A DNA stretch of 64,000 nt from Furfurilactobacillus milii (GCF_021654115.1 NZ_JAIWJF010000008.1:1-64000); one strand, 5' to 3'; positions 17,707 to 28,457 are shown, numbered from the stretch's first letter. Notes: generated by a model not told the origin, from the letters alone. Translations and numbers: made by a program.

Positions 17707-18354
17707 TCGTTTTGCATGAACCGAAGTTGTTTTGAAAAAGAGGTAACGTGACGCAAGCAATTCAGACCAGGCGAGGGCGCTTCCCGCCAAAACGTCACTG
17801 GGAAAATGAACGCCGAGGTACACGCGGCTGAGACAAATGGTAATGATGAGTAACGTTAATAGTGTGTTAAAAGCTGCTCGTAAATGCAACCGGTCAACAT
17901 ACAGATTACACAGAATAATCAGTGAGCCATACATCAACGTGACATTCATTGAGTGACCACTAGGAAAACTAAATCCTCCAGCGGCAACTAAATGTGTAAT
18001 GATTGGTCGTGGTCGTTCAACCAAGCTTTTAAGAATCGTATTTACGGCAAGTGCAAACACGCCAACGTTAACAAAGAAGAAAACGGCGCCTTGATATTTT
18101 TTGCGCCACCAGAGGCCGAGTGAAAAGACGACCATCACGATCATAGTAAATTTTACATTGCCGAGCCTTGTTATATTGCGAAAGAACCACGTTCGTTCCT
18201 CGGTCACTGGGTGGCGGACAATATGGGTACCGAATTGATCGAGTTGATGCAGCCAGCTTGCATCCGTTACGACACCGGCTAACAGGATTAAAAAAATAAT
18301 AAAACAAATAATGGCAATGAGATTTCTGACGCGCTGCCAGTGCGTTTGTGACAA
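17704..18354 (-). CDS. PAP2-family membrane phosphatase
   Basis: 216 residues, about six membrane helices. The three phosphatase motifs are complete: K-S-L-V-E-R-P-R-P, P-S-G-H-S and S-R-V-Y-L-G-V-H-F-P-S-D. These hydrolyse lipid phosphates such as undecaprenyl diphosphate or phosphatidyl-glycerophosphate on the outer face. The start is uncertain: the predicted TTG at 18354 is 16 bases from GGAGGT, which is long, and no ATG fits better. Stop lies in the terminator shared with marR. Confidence 0.87.
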   Translation of the reverse strand: MSQTHWQRVRNLIAIICFIIFLILLAGVVTDASWLHQLDQFGTHIVRHPVTEERTWFFRNITRLGNVKFTMIVMVVFSLGLWWRKKYQGAVFFFVNVGVFALAVNTILKSLVERPRPIITHLVAAGGFSFPSGHSMNVTLMYGSLIILCNLYVDRLHLRAAFNTLLTLLIITICLSRVYLGVHFPSDVLAGSALAWSELLASRYLFFKTTSVHAKR

Positions 18355-18479
18355 AACAAAGATAGTGATGACCTCCGAAGTTATTTTAAAGCCAGTATAG
18401 CATTCTAAAGCGGATGCTGACTTGTAAAGTCGCGCTTATTTTGCTATGCTATGGACAATATTTTAACAAGTAAAAGTGA

Positions 18480-18745
18480 CGGATTAGTAGTTGTGTTGTG
18501 ATCTTAAGCGAACTGACGGGTGGTGCAAGTCAGTGTTGATGACAGAATGAACTCACCGATAATCACTAAGATGGTGAACGACGTTATCATAACGTCAGTA
18601 GCTGTTTTCGTTTGTCAGCGTTACCGACTTTAAGTGTTTACCACGGTTGTTGTGGTAAGAAGATAGGTGGTACCGCGATCCGCATCGTCCTATCGGTTGT
18701 CGTTATTGATTTAACAGTGACGATAATCGACAGGGCGTTTTTTAT
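18480..18745 (+). ncRNA. T-box leader of leuS
   Basis: The T-box sequence AGGTGGTACCGCG is at 18664-18676, followed by a GC-rich hairpin and six T (18738-18743) as the terminator. A Stem I region upstream contains GAA-CTC-ACC, which reads as a CTC leucine specifier and agrees with the downstream gene. Uncharged tRNA-Leu binding would favour antitermination. Confidence 0.9.
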
Positions 18746-18777
18746 TTGTTAATTAATTTTTTCTGGGAGGGCAAAAC

Positions 18778-21198
18778 ATGCCGTACGATCATACAAAAAT
18801 TGAAAAAAAGTGGCAAAAGTTTTGGTCAAAGAACGATACGTTCAAAACGCCAGACTTTTCCGATAAGCCAAAGTATTATGCATTAGATATGTTCCCTTAT
18901 CCATCCGGTCAGGGACTGCATGTTGGTCATCCAGAAGGTTACACGGCAACGGATGCCATGAGCCGAATGAAACGGATGCAGGGATACAATGTGTTGCATC
19001 CAATGGGTTGGGATGCTTTTGGGTTGCCAGCGGAACAGTATGCACTGAAAACCGGTCATAATCCAAAAGGCTTTACTGACCAAAATATTGATGTTTTCCG
19101 TAAACAGGTTAAATCGCTAGGCTTTTCTTATGACTGGGATCGCGAAGTCAACACGACAGATCCTTCATACTACAAGTGGACGCAGTGGATTTTTGAACAA
19201 TTGTACAAACGTGGTTTGGCCTACGAAGACGAAATCATGGTCAACTGGGCTCCTGACTTTATGGGTGGCACGGTTGTTGCCAATGAGGAAGTCGTTGATG
19301 GTAAAACGGAACGTGGTGGTTATCCCGTTTACCGTGTCCCAATGCGGCAGTGGGTATTGAAGATCACAGCCTATGCTGATCGTTTGCTGGATGACCTAGA
19401 TGATCTTGACTGGCCAGAAAGTATTAAGGAACAGCAACGAAACTGGATCGGTCGTTCTGAAGGTGCCAGTGTTCAGTTTGCTGTTGACGGTCACGAAGGC
19501 ACGAAGATCGAAGTGTTTACTACCCGTCCTGATACGATGTTTGGTGTTTCTTACCTTGTGCTGGCACCGGAATACGACCTTGTTGATCAGATTACAACGC
19601 CTGACCAAAAAGCAGCCGTTGATGCTTATCGCAAGCAAATCGAGTCCAAGTCAGATTTGGAACGGACGGATTTGAACAAAGATAAAACTGGTGTCTTCAC
19701 CGGCGCTTATGGGATTAACCCAGTTAACGGTGAACAGGTGCCAATTTGGATTGCCGACTACGTGTTGGCCTCATACGGTACTGGGGCTGTGATGGCTGTG
19801 CCAGCGCATGATCCACGTGACTACGAATTTGCTAATAAATTCAGTTTGCCAATCAAGCCTGTTATTGAAGGCGGCGACTTGGATAAGGAAGCCTTTACCG
19901 GCGATGGTACGCACATCAACTCTGGTTTCTTGAACGGGATGGATAAGAAAACGGCCATCTCAGCAGCGATTGACTGGCTAACCGAGCATGATGCCGGTGC
20001 CAAAAAGGTCAACTACCGCTTGCGGGATTGGATCTTCAGTCGCCAACGCTACTGGGGTGAACCAATTCCAGTGATTCACTGGGATGATGGTGAAACAACC
20101 TTGGTTCCAGAAGACCAGTTACCACTAACACTGCCTGACACGGACCAGCTGGAACCATCTGGAACTGGTGAAAGTCCACTTGCTAACATTGACGATTGGG
20201 TCAACGTTACGGATGAAAATGGCCGTCATGGTAAACGTGATACGAACACGATGCCACAGTGGGCCGGTTCATCATGGTACTTCTTGCGTTACATCGATCC
20301 ACATAATGACAAGGCTTTGGCAGATCCTGAAAAATTGAAGTATTGGTTGCCTGTTGATTTGTACATCGGCGGTGCGGAACATGCCGTGCTTCACTTGCTG
20401 TATGCCCGTTTCTGGCACAAGGTTCTTTATGATCTCGGTGTCGTGCCAACAAAGGAACCATTCCATAAGCTGGTTAACCAGGGGATGATTCTTGGCGACA
20501 ATCACGAAAAAATGTCGAAATCTAAAGGAAACGTTATTAATCCTGACGAAATCGTTGAAAAGTACGGTGCAGATACGCTTCGTTTGTACGAAATGTTCAT
20601 GGGTCCATTGGAAGAATCCAAGCCATGGAGTGAAGACGGCATCAATGGTTCATACAAGTGGATTCAACGCGTTTGGCGTTTGCTGATTGATGAAAACAAT
20701 CATCTGCGTGATCGTGTAACAACGATCAATGATGGCAAACTGGACAAGGTGTACAACGAAACGGTCAAGAAGGTTACGGAAGATTATGGCCGGATGCACT
20801 TTAACACAGCCATCTCTCAAATGATGGTCTTCGTTAACGAGGCCCATAAGGTGGATGATCTGCCAGTTGAGTACATGGAAGGTTTCATCAAGATGTTGTC
20901 ACCGTTGGTTCCTCATGTTGCTGAAGAATTGTGGAGCTACTTCCATGAATCTGACACCATCAGTTACCAGCCTTGGCCAACTTATGACGCTAGCAAGCTG
21001 GTAGAGGCCACGATTGAAGTGGTTCTGCAGGTTAATGGTAAAGTTAAGAGTCATGCCACGGTTGATAAGGACATCAGCAAGGACGATCTGGAAAAGATTG
21101 CGATGGCTGATGAGCACATGCAAAAGGCCATCGACGGTAAAACGGTTCGTAAGACAATCGTTGTGCCAGGCAAGTTGGTTAACGTGGTTGCTAATTAG
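18778..21198 (+). CDS. leuS: Leucyl-tRNA synthetase
   Basis: 806 residues, standard bacterial length. Class I signatures: HVGH at 48-51 in [16 protein letters not shown], and KMSKSKGN near residue 577 in the catalytic loop; editing-domain segment with TTRPDTMFG near residue 245. Charges tRNA-Leu; the window also has a tRNA-Leu(CAG) gene at 32841. Controlled by the T-box directly upstream. GGGAGG precedes the ATG. Confidence 0.97.
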   Translation: MPYDHTKIEKKWQKFWSKNDTFKTPDFSDKPKYYALDMFPYPSGQGLHVGHPEGYTATDAMSRMKRMQGYNVLHPMGWDAFGLPAEQYALKTGHNPKGFTDQNIDVFRKQVKSLGFSYDWDREVNTTDPSYYKWTQWIFEQLYKRGLAYEDEIMVNWAPDFMGGTVVANEEVVDGKTERGGYPVYRVPMRQWVLKITAYADRLLDDLDDLDWPESIKEQQRNWIGRSEGASVQFAVDGHEGTKIEVFTTRPDTMFGVSYLVLAPEYDLVDQITTPDQKAAVDAYRKQIESKSDLERTDLNKDKTGVFTGAYGINPVNGEQVPIWIADYVLASYGTGAVMAVPAHDPRDYEFANKFSLPIKPVIEGGDLDKEAFTGDGTHINSGFLNGMDKKTAISAAIDWLTEHDAGAKKVNYRLRDWIFSRQRYWGEPIPVIHWDDGETTLVPEDQLPLTLPDTDQLEPSGTGESPLANIDDWVNVTDENGRHGKRDTNTMPQWAGSSWYFLRYIDPHNDKALADPEKLKYWLPVDLYIGGAEHAVLHLLYARFWHKVLYDLGVVPTKEPFHKLVNQGMILGDNHEKMSKSKGNVINPDEIVEKYGADTLRLYEMFMGPLEESKPWSEDGINGSYKWIQRVWRLLIDENNHLRDRVTTINDGKLDKVYNETVKKVTEDYGRMHFNTAISQMMVFVNEAHKVDDLPVEYMEGFIKMLSPLVPHVAEELWSYFHESDTISYQPWPTYDASKLVEATIEVVLQVNGKVKSHATVDKDISKDDLEKIAMADEHMQKAIDGKTVRKTIVVPGKLVNVVAN

Positions 21199-21217
21199 CG
21201 TGGTCTTAACGTAAATA

Positions 21218-21271
21218 ATGTGTCACTAATTGTTTTTTGGGTGTTAAGCCAACAATTAGTGGCATTTTTTG
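21218..21271 (+). terminator. Rho-independent terminator after leuS
   Basis: TGTCACTAATTGTT pairs with AACAATTAGTGGCA, followed by six T. Confidence 0.8.
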
Positions 21272-21301
21272 TTGAATTAGATGCGGCAATCTCTGTATAA
21301 T
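21272..21301 (+). promoter_or_regulatory. Promoter for the flippase-pseudouridine synthase unit
   Basis: TTGAAT (21272-21277), 18 bases, TATAAT (21296-21301). Transcription from here leaves about 260 bases of untranslated leader before the ATG at 21571; no riboswitch family was recognised in that leader. Confidence 0.55.
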
Positions 21302-21570
21302 CAATGGTATTACTGCGTTTTTACGTGAGGCTAGTGTTGGCTTAAAGGAGCCAGTGTCAGGCAATTCAATTACATATTGGCGCTAGAGTCAGTAATCTGT
21401 CGGCATACTAGGTTTTTAATTTTCAACATTAACTAAGGTTCATTAAAGCTTGGTTTAATAATGACATTTAAGGTGTTTGAAACTGCTACAACGCGGTACA
21501 CTAATAGTTTAAGAAAACAATTTACGCATGTTGGAAACTATCCAAATCGAAAAAAGAATTGAGAGTTTTT

Positions 21571-23850
21571 ATGTCAAAGGAAGATCCACAAAACGAAAAT
21601 AGTCAGGCAATTCCGACCAGAAAACAGTATCGGCGGCGCCAACGTCGTGAAGCGTTACTAAGCAAACTGCACTTGCAGGGGGGCCAATCGGAAGCTTCTT
21701 CAATGGCCGATTCGACAGCCACAGTTAGCTCTCAGAATGAATCAGTTACTGCCTCTGCGACGAGTCACGTTGCTGAAAGTGAGATGGCGGCTGATTCGAT
21801 GGCTTCAGTGTCGAATGTGACTCAGTTGAAGTCGAGCGCACAGGACAGACACGTCGTTGACAGTGCTCAGTCTGAATTTGCTGAAGAAAACACGAGTGCA
21901 ACATCTGAGGCGGAAGCCAAACCGCAATCACAGACCCAATCAGAGACTGAGCTTGAACGGGAAGTTGAAAAAGAAGAAAGGCCACTGCACTTAGTTTCCA
22001 GCCGTTGGACGGCTTATCCCGATTCATCAGCAGAGTCCACGATGGCTAGTGCTGATGAAAATAACGCTGATAAACGTAGTGCTGAAGCTGAATCTTCCCA
22101 AGCGGTGCCTTTAGAACGGACCATTCCTGTTACACGTGAAGAAACGACTTCTGCCCAAGCAAAATCTGATAATAGTGACAGCGAAGACTTGGGTGAGATC
22201 GTTGAACATCCGGGCTTTGAATCAGGAGCCGTATCCGATCAAGAGCAAATTCTGCGTGGCACCGGGTGGATGACAGCAGCCAGCATCACATCGCGGGTAT
22301 TAGGCGCGTTGTACATTATCCCGTGGGTCGTTTGGTTCGGAACCTTTTATAATCAAGCCAATGCGCTTTTTTCAAAGGGATACAACGTTTATTCCATTGT
22401 TTTAATGATTTCAACTGCTGGGATTCCGGCAGCCATTTCTAAGCTGATTGCTCATTACAACGCGCTAAACGAGTATGGTGTTGGTTTCCGTTTGTTCAAA
22501 CGCGGGTTATTGCTATCCTTAATTACCGGATTAGTAGCGGCTGTCCTGTTGTGGTTCATGTCACCGATGCAGTCATTGACTACCGGTGATCCAAACGTTA
22601 TTCCGGTCCTTCGCTCACTCACTTTGGCAGTGTTTGTTTTTCCAACATTATCCATGATGCGGGGGATGTTCCAGGGTTATCACATGATGGCACCTAGTGC
22701 GATCTCGCAGTTCGTCGAACAAGTTGTCCGAATTATTTACATGTTGTTGACTGCTTTTCTGATTATGCGGGTTGGCACGGCACCAGCTCATAATTGGCCA
22801 CGAGCTGTTGTTCAGTCAACGTTTGCCGCCGGTTTGGGTGCTGTTGCCGGCGTGGCTGTGTTGGTCTATGAAATGTGGCGCTATCGTCAATATTTCCGTA
22901 ATAAGATTGAAAACGCAAAGGGTGGTTTGGCCATCACCACTGGCCAACTATTGAAACAAATTATCTGGCAAGCGATTCCGTTTACCATTGTGCCGAGTGC
23001 CATTGCGATCTATCAGTTATTTGACCAAGTCACGTTCTTTAGAATCATGCACGTGACTTCAAACTTAAGCTATGCCGTTCAAAACACGCTGTATGCTTAC
23101 TTTGACTTCAATGCCAACAAAATTATTATGATTACGGTATCGCTAGCGTCTGCGTTAGCGGCCACTGCAATCCCGATGTTAACTGAGGCTCATACATTGA
23201 AAGATGGTGCTTCAACGAGTCGCCAAATTAACTTCACATTAGAGCTGTTTAGTTTCATCATGATTCCGTCTGCTTTGGGAATGGCGGCAATTTCTGTGCC
23301 ACTTTATACATTTTTCTATCACTACTCACTGGCTGGCTCATTAATCCTCGAATTTTCATCGTACCTGTCCGTCTTGTTTGGCCTGTTCACGGTGCTGTCA
23401 ACGATTATGCAAGGGGTCGATCAAAACAAAGCAGTGATTTGGTATATGCTGATTGGTCTGATTGTTAAGATGGCGTTGCAATTCCCGTTGGTAGCGATAG
23501 CACAACCATTGGGACCGTTGGCGGCAACGTTAATTGGGTTTACCGTTTCCAGCGTGCTGATTTTGCGGAATTTGAATCAACATTTTGAGATAGATTGGGA
23601 TGGCTTGTTGCATCGACTCAATCAAATCATTGTGTTCTCACTGGTCACGTTCATTGTGGCGCGGTTGTCTGTTTGGGGCCTTGATCACGTCATGAACACC
23701 CAGTTTAAAGTAACGGCGTTCATTGAATTACTGATTTCCGTTGTTCTCGGTGGTGGCGCGTACGCTTACCTTAGTCTGCGGTTTAGACTGGCAGATAAGA
23801 TGCTTGGTAGTCGAGTGGAACGGGTTCGCGCGCGTTTTCACATTAAATAA
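21571..23850 (+). CDS. YtgP/SpoVB-type polysaccharide/lipid II flippase with long N-terminal tail
   Basis: 759 residues from ATG 21571 (weak GAGAG site; an upstream TTG is less likely). Residues about 1-220 are low-complexity, rich in Ser, Ala, Glu and Gln, with an early basic patch (KQYRRRQRREALLSKL) and no membrane segment. The rest, from LRGTGWMTAASITSRVLG, is a 14-helix MOP-superfamily exporter like YtgP, a MurJ-equivalent in streptococci and bacilli that moves lipid II or similar carriers outward. The pseudouridine synthase gene 24 bp downstream is the usual neighbour of ytgP. Typical YtgP is about 530-550 residues, so the tail is an addition. Confidence 0.87.
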   Translation: MSKEDPQNENSQAIPTRKQYRRRQRREALLSKLHLQGGQSEASSMADSTATVSSQNESVTASATSHVAESEMAADSMASVSNVTQLKSSAQDRHVVDSAQSEFAEENTSATSEAEAKPQSQTQSETELEREVEKEERPLHLVSSRWTAYPDSSAESTMASADENNADKRSAEAESSQAVPLERTIPVTREETTSAQAKSDNSDSEDLGEIVEHPGFESGAVSDQEQILRGTGWMTAASITSRVLGALYIIPWVVWFGTFYNQANALFSKGYNVYSIVLMISTAGIPAAISKLIAHYNALNEYGVGFRLFKRGLLLSLITGLVAAVLLWFMSPMQSLTTGDPNVIPVLRSLTLAVFVFPTLSMMRGMFQGYHMMAPSAISQFVEQVVRIIYMLLTAFLIMRVGTAPAHNWPRAVVQSTFAAGLGAVAGVAVLVYEMWRYRQYFRNKIENAKGGLAITTGQLLKQIIWQAIPFTIVPSAIAIYQLFDQVTFFRIMHVTSNLSYAVQNTLYAYFDFNANKIIMITVSLASALAATAIPMLTEAHTLKDGASTSRQINFTLELFSFIMIPSALGMAAISVPLYTFFYHYSLAGSLILEFSSYLSVLFGLFTVLSTIMQGVDQNKAVIWYMLIGLIVKMALQFPLVAIAQPLGPLAATLIGFTVSSVLILRNLNQHFEIDWDGLLHRLNQIIVFSLVTFIVARLSVWGLDHVMNTQFKVTAFIELLISVVLGGGAYAYLSLRFRLADKMLGSRVERVRARFHIK

Positions 23851-23873
23851 TTGATAGTTTCGGAGGTAACACT

Positions 23874-24623
23874 GTGTCCAAAGGCATTCGCTTAGATAAA
23901 TATTTAAAGGAAATGCGGGTGGCAACGCGAAGTGAGGCGCATACGCTCATTCGTGATGGTCATGTGAACGTTAATGGTGTTGTCGCGAAGCAAGGACGTC
24001 AGTCAATCGATCCGGATCAGGATACTGTTTTAGTCGGTGGGCAACCTGTTGTTTACCAACGGCATTTTTACTTTCTGTTGAATAAACCTGTCGCAGTGGT
24101 TACAGCGACTACAGATAAAACTGCGCAAACAGTAATGGATTTGTTTAATAAGGCCGATTATCGTGATGATCTGTTCCCGGTCGGACGTTTGGATAAAGAT
24201 ACAACAGGTGCATTGCTGATCACAAATAATGGCGAGTTAGGGCACCGGTTGACCAATCCCAAACATCACGTGACGAAAGTTTATCAGGCCATTGTAACTG
24301 GGACGCTGACTGAAGATGATGTTGCGCAAGTTGCGGCTGGCGTTACGTTAAAAGACGGTACGGTGTTGAAGCCGGCTGATATGAAATTGGGCGCGTACGA
24401 CTCAGTGTTGGATCAAACAACGATTCAGCTTACCTTGACAGAAGGTAAGTACCATCAGGTCAAACGGATGGTTGGTAGCTTTGGACAACGGGTCGTGCGG
24501 CTGGAACGCTTATCATTTGGGCCGCTTAAGCTGTCCACTGGCTTGTTGCCAGGTCATTATCGGGCACTATCAGAGGAAGAGGTTAACGCGCTTAAGGCAG
24601 CGGCTGACCTCACTAAGAATTAA
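23874..24623 (+). CDS. RsuA/RluB-family rRNA pseudouridine synthase
   Basis: 249 residues starting at GTG 23874 with GGAGGT seven bases upstream. N-terminal S4 RNA-binding domain (IRLDKYLKEMRVATRSEA...V-N-G), then the catalytic motif GRLDKDTTG whose aspartate attacks uridine, and the KVYQAIV and KYHQVKRM segments of the RsuA branch. Modifies ribosomal RNA. Same transcription unit as the flippase. Which uridine is modified cannot be told. Confidence 0.92.
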   Translation: MSKGIRLDKYLKEMRVATRSEAHTLIRDGHVNVNGVVAKQGRQSIDPDQDTVLVGGQPVVYQRHFYFLLNKPVAVVTATTDKTAQTVMDLFNKADYRDDLFPVGRLDKDTTGALLITNNGELGHRLTNPKHHVTKVYQAIVTGTLTEDDVAQVAAGVTLKDGTVLKPADMKLGAYDSVLDQTTIQLTLTEGKYHQVKRMVGSFGQRVVRLERLSFGPLKLSTGLLPGHYRALSEEEVNALKAAADLTKN

Positions 24624-24630
24624 AATAATA

Positions 24631-24690
24631 AAAAAATGAGCATCACTTTGACCTGCCAAAAGTTGGCGGTTGAGTGATGCTCATTTTTAA
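24631..24690. terminator. Bidirectional terminator
   Basis: AAAAATGAGCATCACT pairs with AGTGATGCTCATTTTT; shared by the convergent pseudouridine synthase and NnrD genes, and reaching the last codon of the latter. Confidence 0.85.
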
Positions 24691-25535
24691 ATTTTAGTAG
24701 ATTGGGGTAACGAATATTGTTTCATATACCAAGGAATTTCTTTGCTGATTTGTGTCGGTAGAACAACGTATGCATTGTGCGCCAAGTCATCAGCAATCTG
24801 GCTGTGAATATAAACGGCTGACAGGACGGCATTCAATTGGTCCGCAAACTGAGCGGTGAAACCACCGACCATACCAGCCAGAGTGTCACCCATCCCACCG
24901 GTAGCCATTGCGGGTGTGCCGCCAGGATTTTCAAAAATTTGGTGGCCTGCGTAGACTTGGGTATGATGTTTTTTAAGTACAACAATGCCACCAAGTTTTG
25001 CGACAGCTTGTTGATTATTGTCTGGGGTTTGATCCTTGATTGTGATACCGGATAACCGTTGCCATTCCATTTCGTGAGGGGTGAACACAAGTTTAGCGTT
25101 TGGCAATGGCAGATCGTGTTTGGCCACTAAATCGATGGCAGAACCGTCAATTGTGAGCGATTGTTGTGGTTGAACGGTCGCAAACACGCGTCTAAGGGCA
25201 GTTAACCCCGCTTCATCTGAACCGAGTCCAGGGCCGACAACGATACTGTTGGCGCTACTGATCAATTCGGTTAGGGTTGTCTCATCGTGAAAATCGGTCA
25301 CCATTGCTTCTGGCATACGGGCGTGTAACGCTGTGATGTTAACAGGATCGGTCAACGTTGTGGTTAAGCCAGCGCCGGAGTAAATACCTGCTGTTGTCGC
25401 CATGATGATGGCGCCGCCAAATTGAGCATTACCGCCGACTAAAGTTAGTCTGCCATATGTGCCCTTATGGCTATTTTCAGGACGTGGCTGAATTGTTTGA
25501 CGTAAAATTGTTTCTGTTATTGGTTGAATGGACAT
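24687..25535 (-). CDS. nnrD: ADP-dependent NAD(P)H-hydrate dehydratase
   Basis: 282 residues from ATG 25535 (AAGGAGG upstream); 16 earlier codons of open frame are unsupported. C-terminal YjeF/ribokinase-fold domain with GPGLGSD and the phosphate-binding NPGGTPAMATGGMGDTLAG. Repairs hydrated NADH/NADPH using ADP or ATP. The epimerase half (NnrE) is not fused here and is not elsewhere in the window. Confidence 0.92.
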   Translation of the reverse strand: MSIQPITETILRQTIQPRPENSHKGTYGRLTLVGGNAQFGGAIIMATTAGIYSGAGLTTTLTDPVNITALHARMPEAMVTDFHDETTLTELISSANSIVVGPGLGSDEAGLTALRRVFATVQPQQSLTIDGSAIDLVAKHDLPLPNAKLVFTPHEMEWQRLSGITIKDQTPDNNQQAVAKLGGIVVLKKHHTQVYAGHQIFENPGGTPAMATGGMGDTLAGMVGGFTAQFADQLNAVLSAVYIHSQIADDLAHNAYVVLPTQISKEIPWYMKQYSLPQSTKI

Positions 25536-25674
25536 AAGCAACCTCCTTGGTCCGCTTTCATAAAGTATAGCATGTCCTGACAAAACAGCGGGCTAAAACA
25601 GGAGCCGTAAGAGGGTGGATATGCTAGACTGTAACTAGTGTTTCAACCTTAATGAAGAAACGGAGAGACGATGC

Positions 25675-27090
25675 ATGACTGATTGGAAAGCAGAAGTTGA
25701 TAAACGAAAAGCGGATCTAATGACGGATCTGCAAACGATGTTGGAGGTGCCCAGCGTTCGTGATGACAGCAAAGCCACTGATGATGCACCTTTAGGCCCT
25801 GGCCCTAAGGCCGGCTTGGAAACGTTCTTGGGCATTGCTAAACGTGACGGCTTCCGCGTTAAGAATATTGATAACGTTGTTGGTTACGTTGAACTTGGTG
25901 ATCCTGATGCAAAAGAAACATTGGCCGTTTTAGCACACGTGGACGAAATGCCCGCTGGAACAGGTTGGGATACTGATCCATTTACACCAACCATAAAAGA
26001 CGGCAAGTTGTTCGCCCGTGGTGCGTCCGACGATAAGGGGCCTGGGATGGCCGCTTACTATGGTCTGAAGATTGTTTCTGAATTAGGTTTGCCACTCAAA
26101 CGTAAAATCCGTTTCATTGTCGGCACAGACGAAGAATCAGATTGGACGGGGATGACCCGTTACTTTGAAGTTGAACCAGCGCCAACACTTGGTTTTTCTC
26201 CTGATGCAGAATTCCCAATTATCAACGGTGAAAAAGGGAACATCACGCTGAAAGCTAGTTTTGATGGCAATCAAAATGCGGATACAGTGAACACGTTAGT
26301 TTCGTTTGCCTCTGGTGAACGTGATAACATGGTGCCTGCTGAAGCTGATGCTGTTGTGACCAGCAGTGACAATGAAGCATTTGTTGCTGCTTTCACTGCC
26401 TTTTTGGATAAAGCACCAGTTACCGGTGAAGTCACCACCGATGGCGATGGTATTCATTTGCATGTTGATGGGAAAGCCTCACATGGCGCATGGCCTGAAA
26501 ACGGGATCAATGCCGGGACTTATCTAGGTGCCTTCTTAGCGATGCAAACATTTGATGGTGCGGCAGCTAACTTCGTTCAATTTATTGCAGATGATGTTCA
26601 CGACGACACTGTTGGCGCGCATTTAGGCGTTAAGATTACTGATGACGTGATGGGTGCGTTGTCCATGAATATTGGGATTATGAACTTTAAGGATAATCAT
26701 GGTGAAGTAACCCTGAACTTCCGTTATCCAAAGAACACGTCTGCAGAAGAAATCACGGCTGCTGTTGTCAAAGGTGCCGAAATGCATCATGGAACAGCGG
26801 TTGCAGGACGCGCGATGGAACCACATTACGTTTCTCCCGAAGATCCCATTGTAAAGACGTTGCTCAACGTTTACCATGATCAAACTGGCCTGCCAGCTAA
26901 AGAAGAAGTTGTTGGTGGTGGTACTTATGGCCGTTTGATGAAACGTGGGGTAGCGTTTGGGGCGATGTTCCCAGGCGTTCAAGACACGATGCATCAGCCA
27001 AACGAATTTATTCCGGTTGATGATATCTACCGTGCTTCAGCGATTTACGCGCAATCAATTGCTGAATTGGCCGCCCAAACGGATGACTAG
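25675..27090 (+). CDS. pepV: Dipeptidase PepV (M20 family)
   Basis: 471 residues, the length of lactobacillar PepV. Metal site residues: HVDEMPAG (H-x-D), the bridging region ARGASDDKGPG, and DEESDW with the catalytic and metal-binding acidic pair. Cleaves a broad set of dipeptides in the cytosol, supplying amino acids to an auxotroph. Start ATG 25675 with GGAGAG upstream; another ATG at 25671 is out of frame. Confidence 0.95.
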   Translation: MTDWKAEVDKRKADLMTDLQTMLEVPSVRDDSKATDDAPLGPGPKAGLETFLGIAKRDGFRVKNIDNVVGYVELGDPDAKETLAVLAHVDEMPAGTGWDTDPFTPTIKDGKLFARGASDDKGPGMAAYYGLKIVSELGLPLKRKIRFIVGTDEESDWTGMTRYFEVEPAPTLGFSPDAEFPIINGEKGNITLKASFDGNQNADTVNTLVSFASGERDNMVPAEADAVVTSSDNEAFVAAFTAFLDKAPVTGEVTTDGDGIHLHVDGKASHGAWPENGINAGTYLGAFLAMQTFDGAAANFVQFIADDVHDDTVGAHLGVKITDDVMGALSMNIGIMNFKDNHGEVTLNFRYPKNTSAEEITAAVVKGAEMHHGTAVAGRAMEPHYVSPEDPIVKTLLNVYHDQTGLPAKEEVVGGGTYGRLMKRGVAFGAMFPGVQDTMHQPNEFIPVDDIYRASAIYAQSIAELAAQTDD

Positions 27091-27112
27091 TTAGCGTCTC
27101 ACATAAGTAATA

Positions 27113-27157
27113 AAAATACCGACCAGAAAGTTGCAATCTTTCTTGGTCGGTATTTTG
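27113..27157. terminator. Bidirectional terminator between pepV and the deoxynucleoside kinase
   Basis: AAAATACCGACCAGAAAG pairs with CTTTCTTGGTCGGTATTTT. Confidence 0.85.
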
Positions 27158-27159
27158 GT

Positions 27160-27795
27160 TTAATTGCGGATACTCTTCAAATGTTCATCGATTTCGCCAA
27201 GAACTTCGGTGACATTTTTAGGATCTTCAAGATTGTATTTTTGTAAGTCAACTTTCATTTTTGGAGAGGCATCGTAATCGCGATACCATTCCTTGTAAGC
27301 TGACCACATTTTATAGTAGTAGTCACGCAGGGCAGGGTCATTGTCGAATTGTTCGTAGTCACGACCACGTTTTTTGATTCGGTACAGGATGGTCTCAAAA
27401 TCGGTTTCTGAGTAGACCATCAAATCAGGCGCTTTTTTAGGCAATTCCTGAAGTTCATTCATCATGTTGTCTAAAAGGTTGAGGTACACTTCGAGCTCAG
27501 TGTCTGAAATGTTACCTTCCTTGTTATTTTCTTTGGTGAACAAGGCATCTTCATAAATGGAGCGATCCAGCACATTGTTATCATCTGCCAATGCCTTTTT
27601 GATCATTGAAAAACGTTTGTTCAAAAAGAAAATCTGTAATAGGAACCCGTATTGTTTAGGATCCTTGTAGTAAAGCGGCAACACTGGGTTGTTACCAACG
27701 GGTTCAAAGAACGCCTTGGTATGTAAGTGGTCTGCGATTAAGCCTGTAAGAGTTGTTTTACCAACCCCAATCATTCCTGCGGTAATTATCACCAT
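27160..27795 (-). CDS. Deoxynucleoside kinase (dAdo/dGuo type)
   Basis: 211 residues from ATG 27795 with GAGGAGA upstream; the longer open frame adds 21 unsupported codons. P-loop GMIGVGKTT at the start, the D-R-S motif in VLDRSIYEDALF (catalytic base and substrate arginine), and RIKKRGRDYE as the lid. Phosphorylates deoxynucleosides for salvage; Lactobacillus kinases of this family act as dAdo/dCyd and dAdo/dGuo pairs, but only one gene is present here. Confidence 0.9.
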   Translation of the reverse strand: MVIITAGMIGVGKTTLTGLIADHLHTKAFFEPVGNNPVLPLYYKDPKQYGFLLQIFFLNKRFSMIKKALADDNNVLDRSIYEDALFTKENNKEGNISDTELEVYLNLLDNMMNELQELPKKAPDLMVYSETDFETILYRIKKRGRDYEQFDNDPALRDYYYKMWSAYKEWYRDYDASPKMKVDLQKYNLEDPKNVTEVLGEIDEHLKSIRN

Positions 27796-27897
27796 GGATA
27801 TCTCCTCGCTCAAGTTTTTTAGCGCTACAACATATGGTACAACATTTTGGCTTGTCATACTGCATCTATTGCAAACAACTTAGTCAATTGTAACCAT

Positions 27898-27926
27898 CAA
27901 AAAGCGCCGAGCTGTGAACTCGACGC
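27898..27926 (-). terminator. Terminator after mscL
   Basis: GCGTCGAG pairs with CTCGGCGC (one G-U), then five T on the minus strand. Confidence 0.7.
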
Positions 27927-27937
27927 CATAAAAAAAT

Positions 27938-28327
27938 TTAGGCTTGTGGTCCCTCGTCATGATTGTTTGATGCCTTAAGCTCATCACGAATTTCCATCAG
28001 TAGATGTTCAGTTTTGGTTTCCTTCGGTGTAACTTCCTTCCGTGGCATGATCTTATTAATTGCCTTAACCAATAAGAACACGACAAACGCGGTGATCAAG
28101 AAGGAAATAACTGAATTAATGAAACTGCCGTACTTGAACTTGGCGGAGCCAACCGTGTAGGCCATTTTTGAAAAATCGATGCCACCGATGAAAATCCCGA
28201 TTAACGGATTGATTAAGGTGCTAACCAGTGATTTAACAATTGCCGTAAAAGCAGATCCGATAATGACCCCAACAGCTAAATCAATCACGTTTCCACGCGT
28301 GATAAATGCTTTAAACTCTTTCCACAT
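27938..28327 (-). CDS. mscL: Large-conductance mechanosensitive channel
   Basis: 129 residues, standard MscL. N-terminal amphipathic helix [20 protein letters not shown], then the pore helix [17 protein letters not shown], second helix ([17 protein letters not shown]) and a charged cytoplasmic tail. Opens under membrane tension to release solutes on hypo-osmotic shock. Single gene with its own terminator. Confidence 0.96.
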   Translation of the reverse strand: MWKEFKAFITRGNVIDLAVGVIIGSAFTAIVKSLVSTLINPLIGIFIGGIDFSKMAYTVGSAKFKYGSFINSVISFLITAFVVFLLVKAINKIMPRKEVTPKETKTEHLLMEIRDELKASNNHDEGPQA

Positions 28328-28457
28328 GTGTCTCTTCCTCCGTATATGTAAATTGCAATAACAAACGCTAATTCATATTTTAGCGAACATTTTGCGTGCA
28401 TAAAAGGGGCCTTGCCACATACGATAAAATAAATTTTAGAAAATTAATTCTGTAAAC

